This document shows, in pieces, positions 15,841-24,392 of a stretch of 29,414 nt of DNA. Location of the stretch: positions 1-29,414 of the forward strand of contig CAZLZD010000052.1 in assembly GCA_964563925.1 (NCBI GenBank), written 5' to 3'. Position 1 is the stretch's first letter. Each line of letters begins with the position of its first letter. The notes under the pieces are model-generated. The model was not told where the DNA came from. It did not search any database and saw only the letters and a program-made list of their open reading frames with translations. The position numbers and the translations under genes are program-made. Source of the stretch: JAUILA01 sp964563925. GTDB taxonomy: Bacteria; Bacteroidota; Bacteroidia; Cytophagales; Cyclobacteriaceae.

Positions 15841-17007
15841 ATGTATTACCACAAACTTGGAGAAATCCCCCACAAGCGTCATACGCAGTTCAGGCAACCC
15901 GACGATTCCCTGTACAAGGAAGAATTGGTAAGCTCCCTGGGCTTTTCAGGCATCTATTCAAATCTGTATCACATTTACCCGCCCACCCGGATAAAGGGGA
16001 TGAAAAAACCACGTCCCCTGCACAATGAAATCAATACCTCCTACGGACTTAAGCAGACCCACCTGAATACTTCCGGGATCGGCGAAACGGGCGGTGATTT
16101 TCTGGACGCACGGAAAGTGCTTCTGAAAAATTCCGACGTATCCATTGCACTGTGTAAACCGTCCATCCGGACGATGGATTACTATTACAAGAATGCGGAG
16201 GGTGATGAGGTCATTTACATCCATGACGGAGAAGGATGGCTGCATTCACAATTTGGAAGCCTGCAGGTGCACAAAGGAGATTATGTGGTTATTCCACGCA
16301 CTGTTATTTACAAATTTGAGTGGGAGAACAGCGGACCGCTGAACCTGCTGGTGGTGGAATCGGCTTCCCCGGTGGAAACGCCAAAACGTTACCGAAATGC
16401 ACTCGGCCAGCTTCAGGAGCATTCGCCGTTCTGCGAGCGGGATATCCGGCCGCCTTCCAGCCTTGTCACCCAAAAAGAAAAAGGAGAATACCGGGTGGTG
16501 ATCAAGAAACATGATCAGCTGCATACCTATTTGTACGACCACAGTCCGTTTGACCTTGTGGGCTGGGACGGCTTCCTGTGGCCCTATGCCTTCTCGATTC
16601 ATGATTTTGAGCCCATCACCGGGCGGATTCATCAGCCACCCCCGGTGCACCAGACCTTTGCGGGCCATAACTTCGTCATTTGTTCGTTCGTCCCCAGACT
16701 TTTCGACTACCATCCTGAGTCGATCCCTGCCCCGTACAATCATTCGAATATTGATTCTGATGAGGTCCTCTTCTACGCGGAAGGTGATTTTATGAGCCGG
16801 AAAGGGATCTCAAGGGGGTCTTTTACCCTGCATCCCGGCGGATTGCCGCACGGCCCGCATCCGGGCACGGTGGAAAAAAGCATTGGCGCGAAGGAAACCC
16901 ATGAAATTGCGGTGATGGTTGACACCTTCAAGCCCCTCTTCCTGACCAACCAGGCCATGGAGTATCTTGATAAGGATTATCCCATGAGCTGGACGGAGGA
17001 CTCATAA
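15841..17007 (+). CDS. hmgA: Homogentisate 1,2-dioxygenase
   Basis: 388 residues. Fe(II) ring-cleavage enzyme of tyrosine/phenylalanine catabolism, converting homogentisate to maleylacetoacetate. Cupin-type segments are seen around GDEVIYIHDGEGWLHSQFG and HKGDYVVIPR. Likely iron ligands are H301 and E308 in NHSNIDSDEVLFY and H337 in PHGPHPG. The N-terminus (MYYHKLGEIPHKRHTQFRQP) is conserved in bacterial HmgA. It follows the protease stop by a single base and precedes rmuC by one. Other homogentisate-pathway genes (hppD, fahA) are not adjacent, so the operon is not a dedicated catabolic cluster. Confidence 0.95.
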   Translation: MYYHKLGEIPHKRHTQFRQPDDSLYKEELVSSLGFSGIYSNLYHIYPPTRIKGMKKPRPLHNEINTSYGLKQTHLNTSGIGETGGDFLDARKVLLKNSDVSIALCKPSIRTMDYYYKNAEGDEVIYIHDGEGWLHSQFGSLQVHKGDYVVIPRTVIYKFEWENSGPLNLLVVESASPVETPKRYRNALGQLQEHSPFCERDIRPPSSLVTQKEKGEYRVVIKKHDQLHTYLYDHSPFDLVGWDGFLWPYAFSIHDFEPITGRIHQPPPVHQTFAGHNFVICSFVPRLFDYHPESIPAPYNHSNIDSDEVLFYAEGDFMSRKGISRGSFTLHPGGLPHGPHPGTVEKSIGAKETHEIAVMVDTFKPLFLTNQAMEYLDKDYPMSWTEDS

Positions 17008-17008
17008 C

Positions 17009-18310
17009 ATGGAATTGGTATATATTACTATCGGATTGGCAGTAGGCGCCGTGGCAGCATGGATGGTTGCCTCCTATAAGTTCAAGGCACAAATTCAGGA
17101 AGCCGCCTCTTCAGGTACGCTGGAAAAGGAACGACTGGAGTCAGCCCAGGAACAGCTTGGACTTGCCCGGCAGGAACTTGCGGAAGAACGGGAAAAAGCC
17201 CTCGACCTGAATGCCCGGCTCGCATCGTCACAATCGGATTACCGGCACCTCGAAGAAAAGCTGCAGGAACAGCGGCAGGAACTTGACAAAATCCGGGAGA
17301 AGTTTACCTCGGAATTCAAGAATCTCGCCAATGAGATCCTGGAAGAGAAAAGCCGGAAATTTACCGACCAGAACAAATCAAACCTTAACGAATTGCTCGG
17401 TCCGCTCAAAGAGCGTATAGAGCGTTTTGAACAAAAGGTGGAACGATCGAGCAAGGAGTCCGTGCAATGGAACAGTGCCTTGCGCGAACAGCTGAATCAC
17501 TTAAAGGAGCTTAACCAGCAGGTCACCCGTGAAGCGGAAAACCTTACCCGTGCCTTAAAAGGCGATGCCAAGCGACAGGGGAACTGGGGAGAAATGCAGC
17601 TGGAAGCCATTTTGGATAAGGCCGGACTGGAGAAAGACATCCACTATTACAAGGAACAGAATTATAAAAATGAGGAAGGGAAGAATCAGCGGCTCGATTA
17701 CATCATCAGGTTGCCGGATGATAAATTCCTGGTCCTGGATGCCAAAGTCTCCCTGACCGCATACAGCGAGTATTTTGAGGCGGATGAGGAAGACGGACAG
17801 CGCCGGGCGCTCAAGCGCCATATGGACAGCGTTTACGCGCATATCAAGACCCTCAGTGAAAAGAACTACCAGAACCTTTACGAGATCAACCAGCCGGATT
17901 ACATCATGATGTTTGTAGCCAATGAGCCTGCACTGAGTGTGGCGCTCAGGGAAGACCAGGGATTGTATGAGAAGGCCCTGGACAAGAATATCGTCCTGGT
18001 ATCCACCTCTACCCTGCTTGCCACCCTGCGTACCATCTCCTACATCTGGAAACAGGACCTGCAGAACCGGAATGCCCTGGAGATAGCCCGTCAGGCGGGG
18101 GCGTTGTATGACAAATTCACCTCTTTCACGGATGACCTGGTGAAAGTAGGCAAGCACCTTGAGCAAACCCAGGGGAGTTACAAGGAAGCGGTTAAGAAAT
18201 TATATGACGGCAAAGACAACCTGATCCGGAAAACAGAGAGGCTCAGGGAGCTCGGCGCCAAAACGAGTAAACAGATGGACCAGCGCCTGCTGGACCGTGC
18301 AGAGGATTAG
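17009..18310 (+). CDS. rmuC: DNA recombination protein RmuC
   Basis: 433 residues. One N-terminal membrane segment (MELVYITIGLAVGAVAAWMV) is followed by a long Gln/Glu-rich coiled coil (about 30-180). The RmuC nuclease-like domain (about 185-390) contains KRQGNWGEMQLEAIL, RLDYIIRLPDDKFLVLDAKV and SYIWKQDLQNRNALEIA. RmuC limits chromosomal rearrangements; the domain is related to PD-(D/E)XK nucleases. It starts one base after the hmgA stop, and the GroES-like gene begins four bases after its own stop. Confidence 0.95.
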   Translation: MELVYITIGLAVGAVAAWMVASYKFKAQIQEAASSGTLEKERLESAQEQLGLARQELAEEREKALDLNARLASSQSDYRHLEEKLQEQRQELDKIREKFTSEFKNLANEILEEKSRKFTDQNKSNLNELLGPLKERIERFEQKVERSSKESVQWNSALREQLNHLKELNQQVTREAENLTRALKGDAKRQGNWGEMQLEAILDKAGLEKDIHYYKEQNYKNEEGKNQRLDYIIRLPDDKFLVLDAKVSLTAYSEYFEADEEDGQRRALKRHMDSVYAHIKTLSEKNYQNLYEINQPDYIMMFVANEPALSVALREDQGLYEKALDKNIVLVSTSTLLATLRTISYIWKQDLQNRNALEIARQAGALYDKFTSFTDDLVKVGKHLEQTQGSYKEAVKKLYDGKDNLIRKTERLRELGAKTSKQMDQRLLDRAED

Positions 18311-18314
18311 TCAC

Positions 18315-18689
18315 ATGCATATAACACCTGACAGCAAGTTTAAGCGTTTGATCGTGGTGGGCGACCGCGTACTGATACGGCCACGTGCCCATTCGGAGCG
18401 CACCGAAAGCGGGTTGTTTTTACCCCCCGGTGTAGGTGACAAGGAAAAAATACAGACCGGCTATGTGATCAAAACCGGCCCCGGATATCCTATCCCAATG
18501 CCCTCCGACGAAGATGAGCACTGGAAGGGAAAGGATGAACAAGTGAAATACGTTCCCCTTCAGGCACATGAAGGGGACCTGGCAATCTTTCTGCAAAAGG
18601 GAGCATTTGAAGTGATGTACGAAGGCGAAAAATACTTTATTGTGCCACAGTCATCCATTCTCATGCTGGAACGTGAAGAAGATTTGTAG
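18315..18689 (+). CDS. GroES-like co-chaperone family protein
   Basis: 124 residues from ATG 18315: ITPDSKFKRLIVVGDRVLIR, then TESGLFLPPGVGDKEKIQTG, GPGYPIPMPSDEDE and DLAIFLQKGAFEVMYEGEKY. This is the Bacteroidota family annotated as co-chaperone GroES-like, with a Cpn10 fold but no obvious mobile loop for GroEL. It is distinct from the true groES, normally beside groEL. An in-frame GTG at 18297 inside rmuC would add six residues. Two bases separate it from the following 68-residue gene. Confidence 0.85.
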   Translation: MHITPDSKFKRLIVVGDRVLIRPRAHSERTESGLFLPPGVGDKEKIQTGYVIKTGPGYPIPMPSDEDEHWKGKDEQVKYVPLQAHEGDLAIFLQKGAFEVMYEGEKYFIVPQSSILMLEREEDL

Positions 18690-18691
18690 CG

Positions 18692-18898
18692 ATGTCGGGA
18701 ATATCCTTTGAAACGATACGCGTGGGAAACCGGTACAGGCTGAAGAACTTTGATGAGGTATTCGAGTTTGAGGTCCTGGAAAGGCTGAGTAATGTCAATT
18801 ACCGGGTGAAAGACCTGCACACGCTGGAGCAATATGAAATCGACGACCTCATCCGCTGGGGTAAAGGCAAGGACTTCGAGATAAGGGATATGCGTTAA
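18692..18898 (+). CDS. Small conserved-looking protein of unknown function
   Basis: 68 residues, with no signal peptide or cysteine. Segments such as GNRYRLKNFDEVFEFEVLER and NYRVKDLHTLEQYEIDDLIR alternate beta-strand-like residues, suggesting a small SH3/KOW-like barrel. I recall similar proteins in other Bacteroidota but cannot name a family. It starts two bases after the GroES-like stop and is last in the operon. Its TAA overlaps the convergent hemB TAA in TTAA. Confidence 0.75.
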   Translation: MSGISFETIRVGNRYRLKNFDEVFEFEVLERLSNVNYRVKDLHTLEQYEIDDLIRWGKGKDFEIRDMR

Positions 18899-19869
18899 GC
18901 CCTGATAAGTTCTGCGTATTCGCGCGCAAAGTACGTGAGTATCACATCGGCCCCGGCCCGCTTCATCGCGAGTAATTGTTCGCACATCACCGCCTCGCGG
19001 TCAAGCCACCCCCGCTGAGCTGCGGCGGTAACCATGGCATATTCTCCGCTCACATTATAGGCCGCCACAGGAAGGTCCGTATTATCCTTAAGTAATTTAA
19101 TGATATCCAGGTAGGCAAGAGCCGGTTTCACCATCAGGAAATCTGCCCCTTCCCGGGCATCAAGCCTGGCCTCCAGAAGGGCTTCCCGCTGATTTGCCGG
19201 GTCCATCTGGTAGGTCTTCTTGTCTCCTGACTTCGGGGCGGAGTCCAGTGCATCTCGGAAAGGTCCGTAGTACGCACTGGCATATTTGGCCGTGTAGGAC
19301 ATGATGGAGGTATTGGTAAAGCCCTTCTCGTCCAGCCGGTCACGGATAAACCCGATACGTCCGTCCATCATATCAGAAGGCCCGACTATGTCAATACCCG
19401 CGGCCGCCTGGGCCACGGCCATTTTCCCAAGGATATCCAGGGTTTCATCATTGAGTATCCGGCCCTGGTCATCCACTATGCCATCGTGGCCGTCGATACT
19501 GTATGGGTCCATGGCCACATCAGACATCAGGCATACATCCGGGAATTCCTTTTTGATCGTCCGGATTGCCTGCAAATAGAAGAACGAATCATCATGGCTT
19601 CGGGAGGCAAGTTTATCCTTGTGTTCCTCCCCCACCACGGGGAACAGGTCAAACGATCGCACCCCGCATTTCAGACAGGCTTCAATCTCCCGCAGGATTC
19701 CTTCGGTGCCCAGGCGAAATATTCCCGGCATCGAATCCACTTCGACACGTGCCGAGGGTTTCTCAAGCAGGAATAAGGGAAAGATCAGGTCTTCCGGGCG
19801 TACCTGGTGTTCCCTGACCATATCACGGATCGCCGCGGATTTTCGATTACGACGGGGTCGGATGCGCAT
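18895..19869 (-). CDS. hemB: Delta-aminolevulinic acid dehydratase (porphobilinogen synthase)
   Basis: 324 residues; condenses two 5-aminolevulinate molecules to porphobilinogen in heme synthesis. Schiff-base lysines are K195 (SYTAKYASAYYGPFR) and K248 (FLMVKPALAYLD). The metal-site loop reads SDVAMDPYSIDGHDG (116-130), with A119, D121 and D129 where zinc-type enzymes have cysteines, so it should be a Mg-type enzyme. It starts three bases after the ornithine aminotransferase stop and overlaps the convergent small gene by four bases. Heme is otherwise unrelated to the upstream gene, so the pairing may be only transcriptional. Confidence 0.97.
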   Translation of the reverse strand: MRIRPRRNRKSAAIRDMVREHQVRPEDLIFPLFLLEKPSARVEVDSMPGIFRLGTEGILREIEACLKCGVRSFDLFPVVGEEHKDKLASRSHDDSFFYLQAIRTIKKEFPDVCLMSDVAMDPYSIDGHDGIVDDQGRILNDETLDILGKMAVAQAAAGIDIVGPSDMMDGRIGFIRDRLDEKGFTNTSIMSYTAKYASAYYGPFRDALDSAPKSGDKKTYQMDPANQREALLEARLDAREGADFLMVKPALAYLDIIKLLKDNTDLPVAAYNVSGEYAMVTAAAQRGWLDREAVMCEQLLAMKRAGADVILTYFAREYAELIRA

Positions 19870-19872
19870 GGA

Positions 19873-21150
19873 TTATTTCTTTTCAAAGGTAGTTATGGTA
19901 CGCTCGATGATATCACAGCATTCGTGAATCTCATCTTCTGTCATGACCAGTGGCGGGGCAAACCGTATGATATTCCCGTGGGTAGGTTTAGCCAGTAAGC
20001 CATTATCCTTCAGGGCCACACAAATATCCCAGGCGGTCGTGCTTTCAGGCGAATCATTGATCACCACCGCATTCAGTAATCCCTTTCCGCGAACCAGCTT
20101 CACCAGGTCTGATTTTTCTGCCAGTTTGTTCATTCGCTCGCGGAAAAGGGTACCCAGTTGCCGTGCATTCTGAATCAGCTTTTCTTCATAGACCACCTCG
20201 AGGGCCGTCATGGCTACGCGGCTGCCGAGGGGATTACCTCCGAACGTACTTCCGTGTTGTCCTGGCCTGATCACATCCATTATCCTGTCATCAGCCAGAA
20301 CGGCGGAAACGGGATACGCACCGCCGGACAGGGCTTTCCCCAGGATCAGGATATCCGGCCGGGTATACGTCTCCTGCTGTTCGCATTTATGCTCACAGGA
20401 GCAATCGCCGCAAACACGAAGGAGGCTTCCGGTACGGGCAATGCCTGTCTGGATCTCATCCGCTATGAAAAGGACATCATGTTCCCGGCACAGGCGGGCT
20501 GCCTGGCTGAGGTAGTGATCATCCGGTACGAAAACACCTGCTTCCCCCTGAATGGGCTCCACCAGGAAGCCGGCGACATTTTCTTCCTGCAATGCCTTTT
20601 CGAGTGCCCCAAGATCATTGTAGGGGATTTTCAGAAAGCCGGGGGTATACGGACCAAAGTTTTTTCTTGCATTCTCATCATTGGAGAATGATATGACGGT
20701 CGTGGTACGTCCATGAAAATTATTCTCACAGACAATGATCCTGGCCTCATTCTCCGGTATATTACGACGTTCGTACGCCCACTTACGGCATATTTTTATC
20801 GCCGTCTCGACCCCTTCGGCCCCGGTATTCATGGGAAGGACCTTATCAAAGCCAAAAAAGGAAGTGATGAACTGCTCGTAGGGCCCGAGCACATTGTTAT
20901 GAAAAGCCCGGGAAGTGAGCGTGAGCGTGGCAGCCTGTTCGGTCAGCGTTCCGACAATTTTCGGATGGCAATGGCCCTGGTTTACCGCACTGTAGGCAGA
21001 CAGGAAATCAAAGTATCTTTTGCCTTCCACATCCCACACATATACGCCTTCGCCTCTGGCCAGCACTACCGGAAGAGGATGGTAGTTGTGTGCGCCATGC
21101 ATATTCTCCAGTTGTATTGCCTCTTCGCTTCGTGAAACAGTTGTTGCCAT
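19873..21150 (-). CDS. rocD: Ornithine aminotransferase with a cysteine-rich insertion
   Basis: 425 residues, class III PLP aminotransferase moving the delta-amino group of ornithine to 2-oxoglutarate. MNTGAEGVETAIK, D231 in FIADEIQTG, K272 in ILGKALSGG (PLP Schiff base) and GQHGSTFGGNP are diagnostic. An insertion of about 12 residues just before PDILILGKAL carries C247-x2-C250-x-C252-x3-C256, absent from B. subtilis RocD. The first gene of a two-gene operon with hemB; an exact TAnnTTTG lies 31 bases upstream of the ATG. Confidence 0.93.
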   Translation of the reverse strand: MATTVSRSEEAIQLENMHGAHNYHPLPVVLARGEGVYVWDVEGKRYFDFLSAYSAVNQGHCHPKIVGTLTEQAATLTLTSRAFHNNVLGPYEQFITSFFGFDKVLPMNTGAEGVETAIKICRKWAYERRNIPENEARIIVCENNFHGRTTTVISFSNDENARKNFGPYTPGFLKIPYNDLGALEKALQEENVAGFLVEPIQGEAGVFVPDDHYLSQAARLCREHDVLFIADEIQTGIARTGSLLRVCGDCSCEHKCEQQETYTRPDILILGKALSGGAYPVSAVLADDRIMDVIRPGQHGSTFGGNPLGSRVAMTALEVVYEEKLIQNARQLGTLFRERMNKLAEKSDLVKLVRGKGLLNAVVINDSPESTTAWDICVALKDNGLLAKPTHGNIIRFAPPLVMTEDEIHECCDIIERTITTFEKK

Positions 21151-21181
21151 AATCAGAATTCGTTTAAAAATGTCACTTCCT

Positions 21182-21189
21182 CAAAGCTA
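21182..21189 (-). promoter_or_regulatory. Bacteroidota -7 element before rocD
   Basis: On the minus strand TAGCTTTG matches TAnnTTTG exactly and ends 31 bases before the rocD ATG. No -33 TTG was found at the expected distance. Confidence 0.45.
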
Positions 21190-21252
21190 CTAAATTGGGC
21201 AGTGATAAAAAATTCGCATAACTTTCCGGAAGTACCTAACGAATCACCGGCA

Positions 21253-21921
21253 ATGCCCGACCAAGACAGAGGATTTGGAGTTGTATTTGATATGGACGGT
21301 GTGCTGATCGACAGCAACCCGTATCATAAGAAATCACTCAAACAATTTGCCCACAAATATGGCTATGATCTCAACGAAGATGAACTTCGTGCCAAGATCT
21401 ATGGCCGGCAAAACAAGGAATGGATCCCCCGTTTATTCGAACGTGAGATGACCCTGGCCGAAATAGAAGAGTATGCCGTGGAAAAGGAATCCCTGTTCCA
21501 GAAAATATTCAAGAAGGATGTGGCCCCGGTAGCGGGGCTGATTCCGTTCCTGGAAGTGTTGAAGCAGGAGAATATCCCGCGGGCCATTGCCACCTCAGCT
21601 CCCCGGATGAATGTCGATTTCGTATTTGAGCATACACCGATCGGGAACTATTTCGGTCTTGTCCTTGATGATTCACATATCAAGCGGGGGAAGCCGGATC
21701 CTGAGGCGTACCTGAAGGCCACTGAATTGCTTGGGTTTGAGCCGGAAGAGTGTGTGGTATTTGAAGATTCGCTCTCCGGGGTGGAGTCAGCCAGGAACGC
21801 CGGGTGCCGGGTCATCGCGGTAGGCACCACGCATGAGGAAGAGGAATTTGGCCGGATTGATATGTTTATCCGCGACTTCAGGAATATCACTCTTGAAGAC
21901 CTGGCGCGCCTGTTTATCTGA
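21253..21921 (+). CDS. HAD-superfamily phosphatase/phosphomutase (beta-PGM-like)
   Basis: 222 residues. Motif I is VFDMDGVLID with D13 and D15, motif II is in IATSAP, motif III is K147 in RGKPDPEAYLK, and motif IV is VVFEDSLSGVESARNAGC (E171, D172). The helical cap between residues 20 and 90 is of the C1 type. Members include beta-phosphoglucomutase and various sugar-phosphate phosphatases, and the substrate cannot be read from the sequence. ATG 21253 is preferred over an upstream GTG (21202), which adds 17 non-conserved residues. It is a single-gene unit divergent from rocD and convergent with the esterase genes, with a 13-base gap. Confidence 0.9.
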   Translation: MPDQDRGFGVVFDMDGVLIDSNPYHKKSLKQFAHKYGYDLNEDELRAKIYGRQNKEWIPRLFEREMTLAEIEEYAVEKESLFQKIFKKDVAPVAGLIPFLEVLKQENIPRAIATSAPRMNVDFVFEHTPIGNYFGLVLDDSHIKRGKPDPEAYLKATELLGFEPEECVVFEDSLSGVESARNAGCRVIAVGTTHEEEEFGRIDMFIRDFRNITLEDLARLFI

Positions 21922-21934
21922 TTTTTACTATGTG

Positions 21935-23077
21935 TTAAAGCTTAATCACCTTGAGGGTTTCCGGATCACGATCGGGATGCTGAAGGCGGATCAGGTATAA
22001 CCCCGGGGCAAGATCGCTCACTTCCCAGGTCATGAGATTGGAATGTATGGTTTGCTGCTTCCAAACCTTGCCGGTCTGATCCATCAGGACCGCGTTCACG
22101 CCATGCAGGTCCCGAAGTATCAGGTGTGTATCAAACAAGGTGGGAAAAACCCGGCCTTTAATCGCCACCCGCTCGGTTGACGTAATCCTGCCTGCTGCCG
22201 GTTCAGGATGCTGATAACGGGAGAAAAATTCCCAGATAAGGGCAGAAGCATTAATATCCCGGTTCGTACTTCCCGCCTCCGGTAATTCCACCGCCCCGTC
22301 AGGCCAGGTGTGGCCGCCATCATTGATCCGGTAAAAGATTACATCATCGCAATCCTGGTAGGTAATAAGGGTCACCGTCGAACCGTCCGAAGAACGCTTG
22401 TCTTCCAGTTCTTCCGTATTGGTCTCAGTCTGGCACCCGTGCCTCTCGGCCCAAAAATCCATCAGATCAGGGACTGCAGGATAGAAATCGCTCCCTTCGT
22501 AATTAACCACGGCATCTGCCGTTCCGTGAAACTGTAAAACCGGCGGCACATAGCTCCCGGTACAGGAGGCCTGCTGCAGGGTGGTTATGTTTCCGGTCAC
22601 CGAAGCAATGGCTGCAATCCGGTCGGATAATTCACACGCCAGTGTATAGGACATAAACCCGCCGTTCGACATCCCCGTGGCATATACCCGACTCAGGTCA
22701 ATATCGTATTCGCTCCAGAGTCGGTCGATCATCTTGTCAACAAACCCGACATCATCCACGTCCGTCCCAAACCCTGCGTTCCAGTGATTTCCGGTACCAA
22801 TGGGAATACTGGCCACGGTGCCCTCAGGATAGACGGCAATAAAATTGTGCTGATCTGCCAGGAAATTGAACCTGGTATAAATGCGCTGTTCGGTGGCATT
22901 CGAACCAAAGCCATGAAAATTGAACACAAGAGGGAGACCGGCTTCGCCATTATACCCTTCCGGGAGGTGTACATAATAAGTACGAACCATCCCGTCATGG
23001 TATATTTCGCGTTCCTGATCCTGGGCAGAAGCGGTGAGGGCAAGCCCCAGAATAAGCAGGAGGAAGGTGTTCTTCAT
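21935..23077 (-). CDS. Secreted PHB-depolymerase/feruloyl-esterase-like enzyme with T9SS tail
   Basis: 380 residues. Signal peptide MKNTFLLLILGLALTASAQ. The alpha/beta-hydrolase domain (about 25-290) has nucleophile S137 in GMSNGG, D188 in HGTADAV and H256 in DGGHTWPDG, and the FNFHGFGSN oxyanion segment. It belongs to the LpqC/poly(3-hydroxybutyrate) depolymerase group, which includes feruloyl and acetylxylan esterases. The last ~75 residues form a type IX secretion C-terminal domain (TWEVSDLAPGLYLIRLQHP near the end). It lies 23 bases downstream of a paralogue. Confidence 0.88.
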   Translation of the reverse strand: MKNTFLLLILGLALTASAQDQEREIYHDGMVRTYYVHLPEGYNGEAGLPLVFNFHGFGSNATEQRIYTRFNFLADQHNFIAVYPEGTVASIPIGTGNHWNAGFGTDVDDVGFVDKMIDRLWSEYDIDLSRVYATGMSNGGFMSYTLACELSDRIAAIASVTGNITTLQQASCTGSYVPPVLQFHGTADAVVNYEGSDFYPAVPDLMDFWAERHGCQTETNTEELEDKRSSDGSTVTLITYQDCDDVIFYRINDGGHTWPDGAVELPEAGSTNRDINASALIWEFFSRYQHPEPAAGRITSTERVAIKGRVFPTLFDTHLILRDLHGVNAVLMDQTGKVWKQQTIHSNLMTWEVSDLAPGLYLIRLQHPDRDPETLKVIKL

Positions 23078-23100
23078 CCGCTAAATATAATGAAAAATCG

Positions 23101-24270
23101 TTAGTTGGATTTCACCAGCCTGATGGAGGTGTATTCATTCCCCGGCAGCTGGACGTGCAACACATACACCCCGGGTTTCAGGTTGCTCACCAGTAGTGTT
23201 TCCTGAGGAGCCTGTGCGGTTTGCTGTAAAATAAGCTGGCCTGAATAGGAATACAAGGACAGGAGCGCACCTTCCTTCAGCCTGTTCACGGTTACATTCT
23301 CCGAGAAAATGGCAGGGTAAACAAATATCTGATCGGACAAATCCTTTTCGGTGTCCGTTACCTGGTTTACATTACGGTGCATTTTGAAAAATTTCCAGAT
23401 GATTGCCGAGGCCATAATATCCCGGTTGGTTTCTCCAAGGTCAGGGCGGTCAAATATCGCGCCCGGCCAGGTATGTCCGCCGTTATTGACCCGGTAAAGC
23501 TCCACATCTGTATTGAGGGTGCAGGTATTGTAGGATACCCTTGTCACGGTGGAATTGTCCGTGGTATTGGTATCCGGCATCTGGGTTTCCTGTCTGTCAC
23601 CAGTCAGGCAGTTGTTGATGGTAAGCCATTGGGAAATCACTGCATCTACCGAAGCACTTCGGGAGCTGCCGTCATAACTTACGGTCGTGTCTTCGGTACC
23701 GTGTATGTGTACCACGGATACGGCATTGGACGGGTTGCAGTTTGGTACCTGCTCCTGGATCATCGTTCCGGCCACGGTACCGACGGCCGCAATTTTTCCA
23801 TTTAATTCACATGCCAGGCGGTAGGCCATGTATGCGCCATTGGACCAGCCCGTTGCGTAAATCCTGCTTTGATCAATGTTGTATTGATTAACCAGTTTAT
23901 CGATGAGTTTATTGAGAAATCCCAGGTCATCCACATTGGTCCCAAAGTAGGCATTCCAATGGGTCCCTGTGCGACCGATGTCAATGGTGCGCACTAAACC
24001 CTGGGGGTAAGCCACAATAAACCCGGCCGTATCGGCGATGGTGTTAAACCCCGTGTAGGAAGCCTGTGACTGGCTGGTGGAGCCCAGGCCATGCAGATTG
24101 AGTACCAGTGCCGGTTGTTGGGAAGGAGAATAGCCGGCAGGAATGAACAGATCATACTCTCGCGACTCCCCATCATGGTTCATGGTAAGGCCTGTAAGGT
24201 ATTGGGCAGGCAGGACAGTGGACATCCCAAGGCAAAAACAGAACAGTATGGGGGCAATAATTTGACGCAT
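23101..24270 (-). CDS. Secreted PHB-depolymerase-like esterase with T9SS tail, paralogue
   Basis: 389 residues of the same architecture as its downstream neighbour. Signal peptide to about residue 22; catalytic S143 (GWSNGAY), D194 (HGTEDTTV) and H266 (GGHTWPGA); LNLHGLGST oxyanion region; C-terminal T9SS domain with LLVSNLKPGVYVLHVQLPG. The two proteins share long aligned blocks (NVDDLGF/DVDDVGF, GGHTWP, ETNRDI/STNRDI), so the pair is an old tandem duplication. The signature GGHTWPG is typical of the family. Substrate could be a polyester, feruloylated glycan or acetylated xylan. An exact -7 element lies eight bases before the ATG. Confidence 0.88.
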   Translation of the reverse strand: MRQIIAPILFCFCLGMSTVLPAQYLTGLTMNHDGESREYDLFIPAGYSPSQQPALVLNLHGLGSTSQSQASYTGFNTIADTAGFIVAYPQGLVRTIDIGRTGTHWNAYFGTNVDDLGFLNKLIDKLVNQYNIDQSRIYATGWSNGAYMAYRLACELNGKIAAVGTVAGTMIQEQVPNCNPSNAVSVVHIHGTEDTTVSYDGSSRSASVDAVISQWLTINNCLTGDRQETQMPDTNTTDNSTVTRVSYNTCTLNTDVELYRVNNGGHTWPGAIFDRPDLGETNRDIMASAIIWKFFKMHRNVNQVTDTEKDLSDQIFVYPAIFSENVTVNRLKEGALLSLYSYSGQLILQQTAQAPQETLLVSNLKPGVYVLHVQLPGNEYTSIRLVKSN

Positions 24271-24278
24271 AGTAAACG

Positions 24279-24286
24279 CAAAATTA
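24279..24286 (-). promoter_or_regulatory. Bacteroidota -7 element before the esterase pair
   Basis: On the minus strand TAATTTTG matches TAnnTTTG and ends eight bases before the ATG at 24270, implying a very short leader. It is the same octamer as before rimO. Confidence 0.5.
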
Positions 24287-24392
24287 ACAATCAGAAGGCC
24301 CCTTAGTTTAGCTGAGGGTACCCTGAATACATTAATACGCGTAAATCAAAGTTGTAACCACCTATTTTTTCGACGAACTGCATGCTGACAGG

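Noticed and set aside
17555..18166. 203-codon antisense ORF in rmuC
   Set aside because: A shadow of a well-supported gene, with no motif or plausible start context.
24300..24392. AGGGTACCCT and TACGCGTA palindromes between queG and the esterase pair
   Set aside because: Short palindromes without phasing or a clear relation to the promoter; could be chance.
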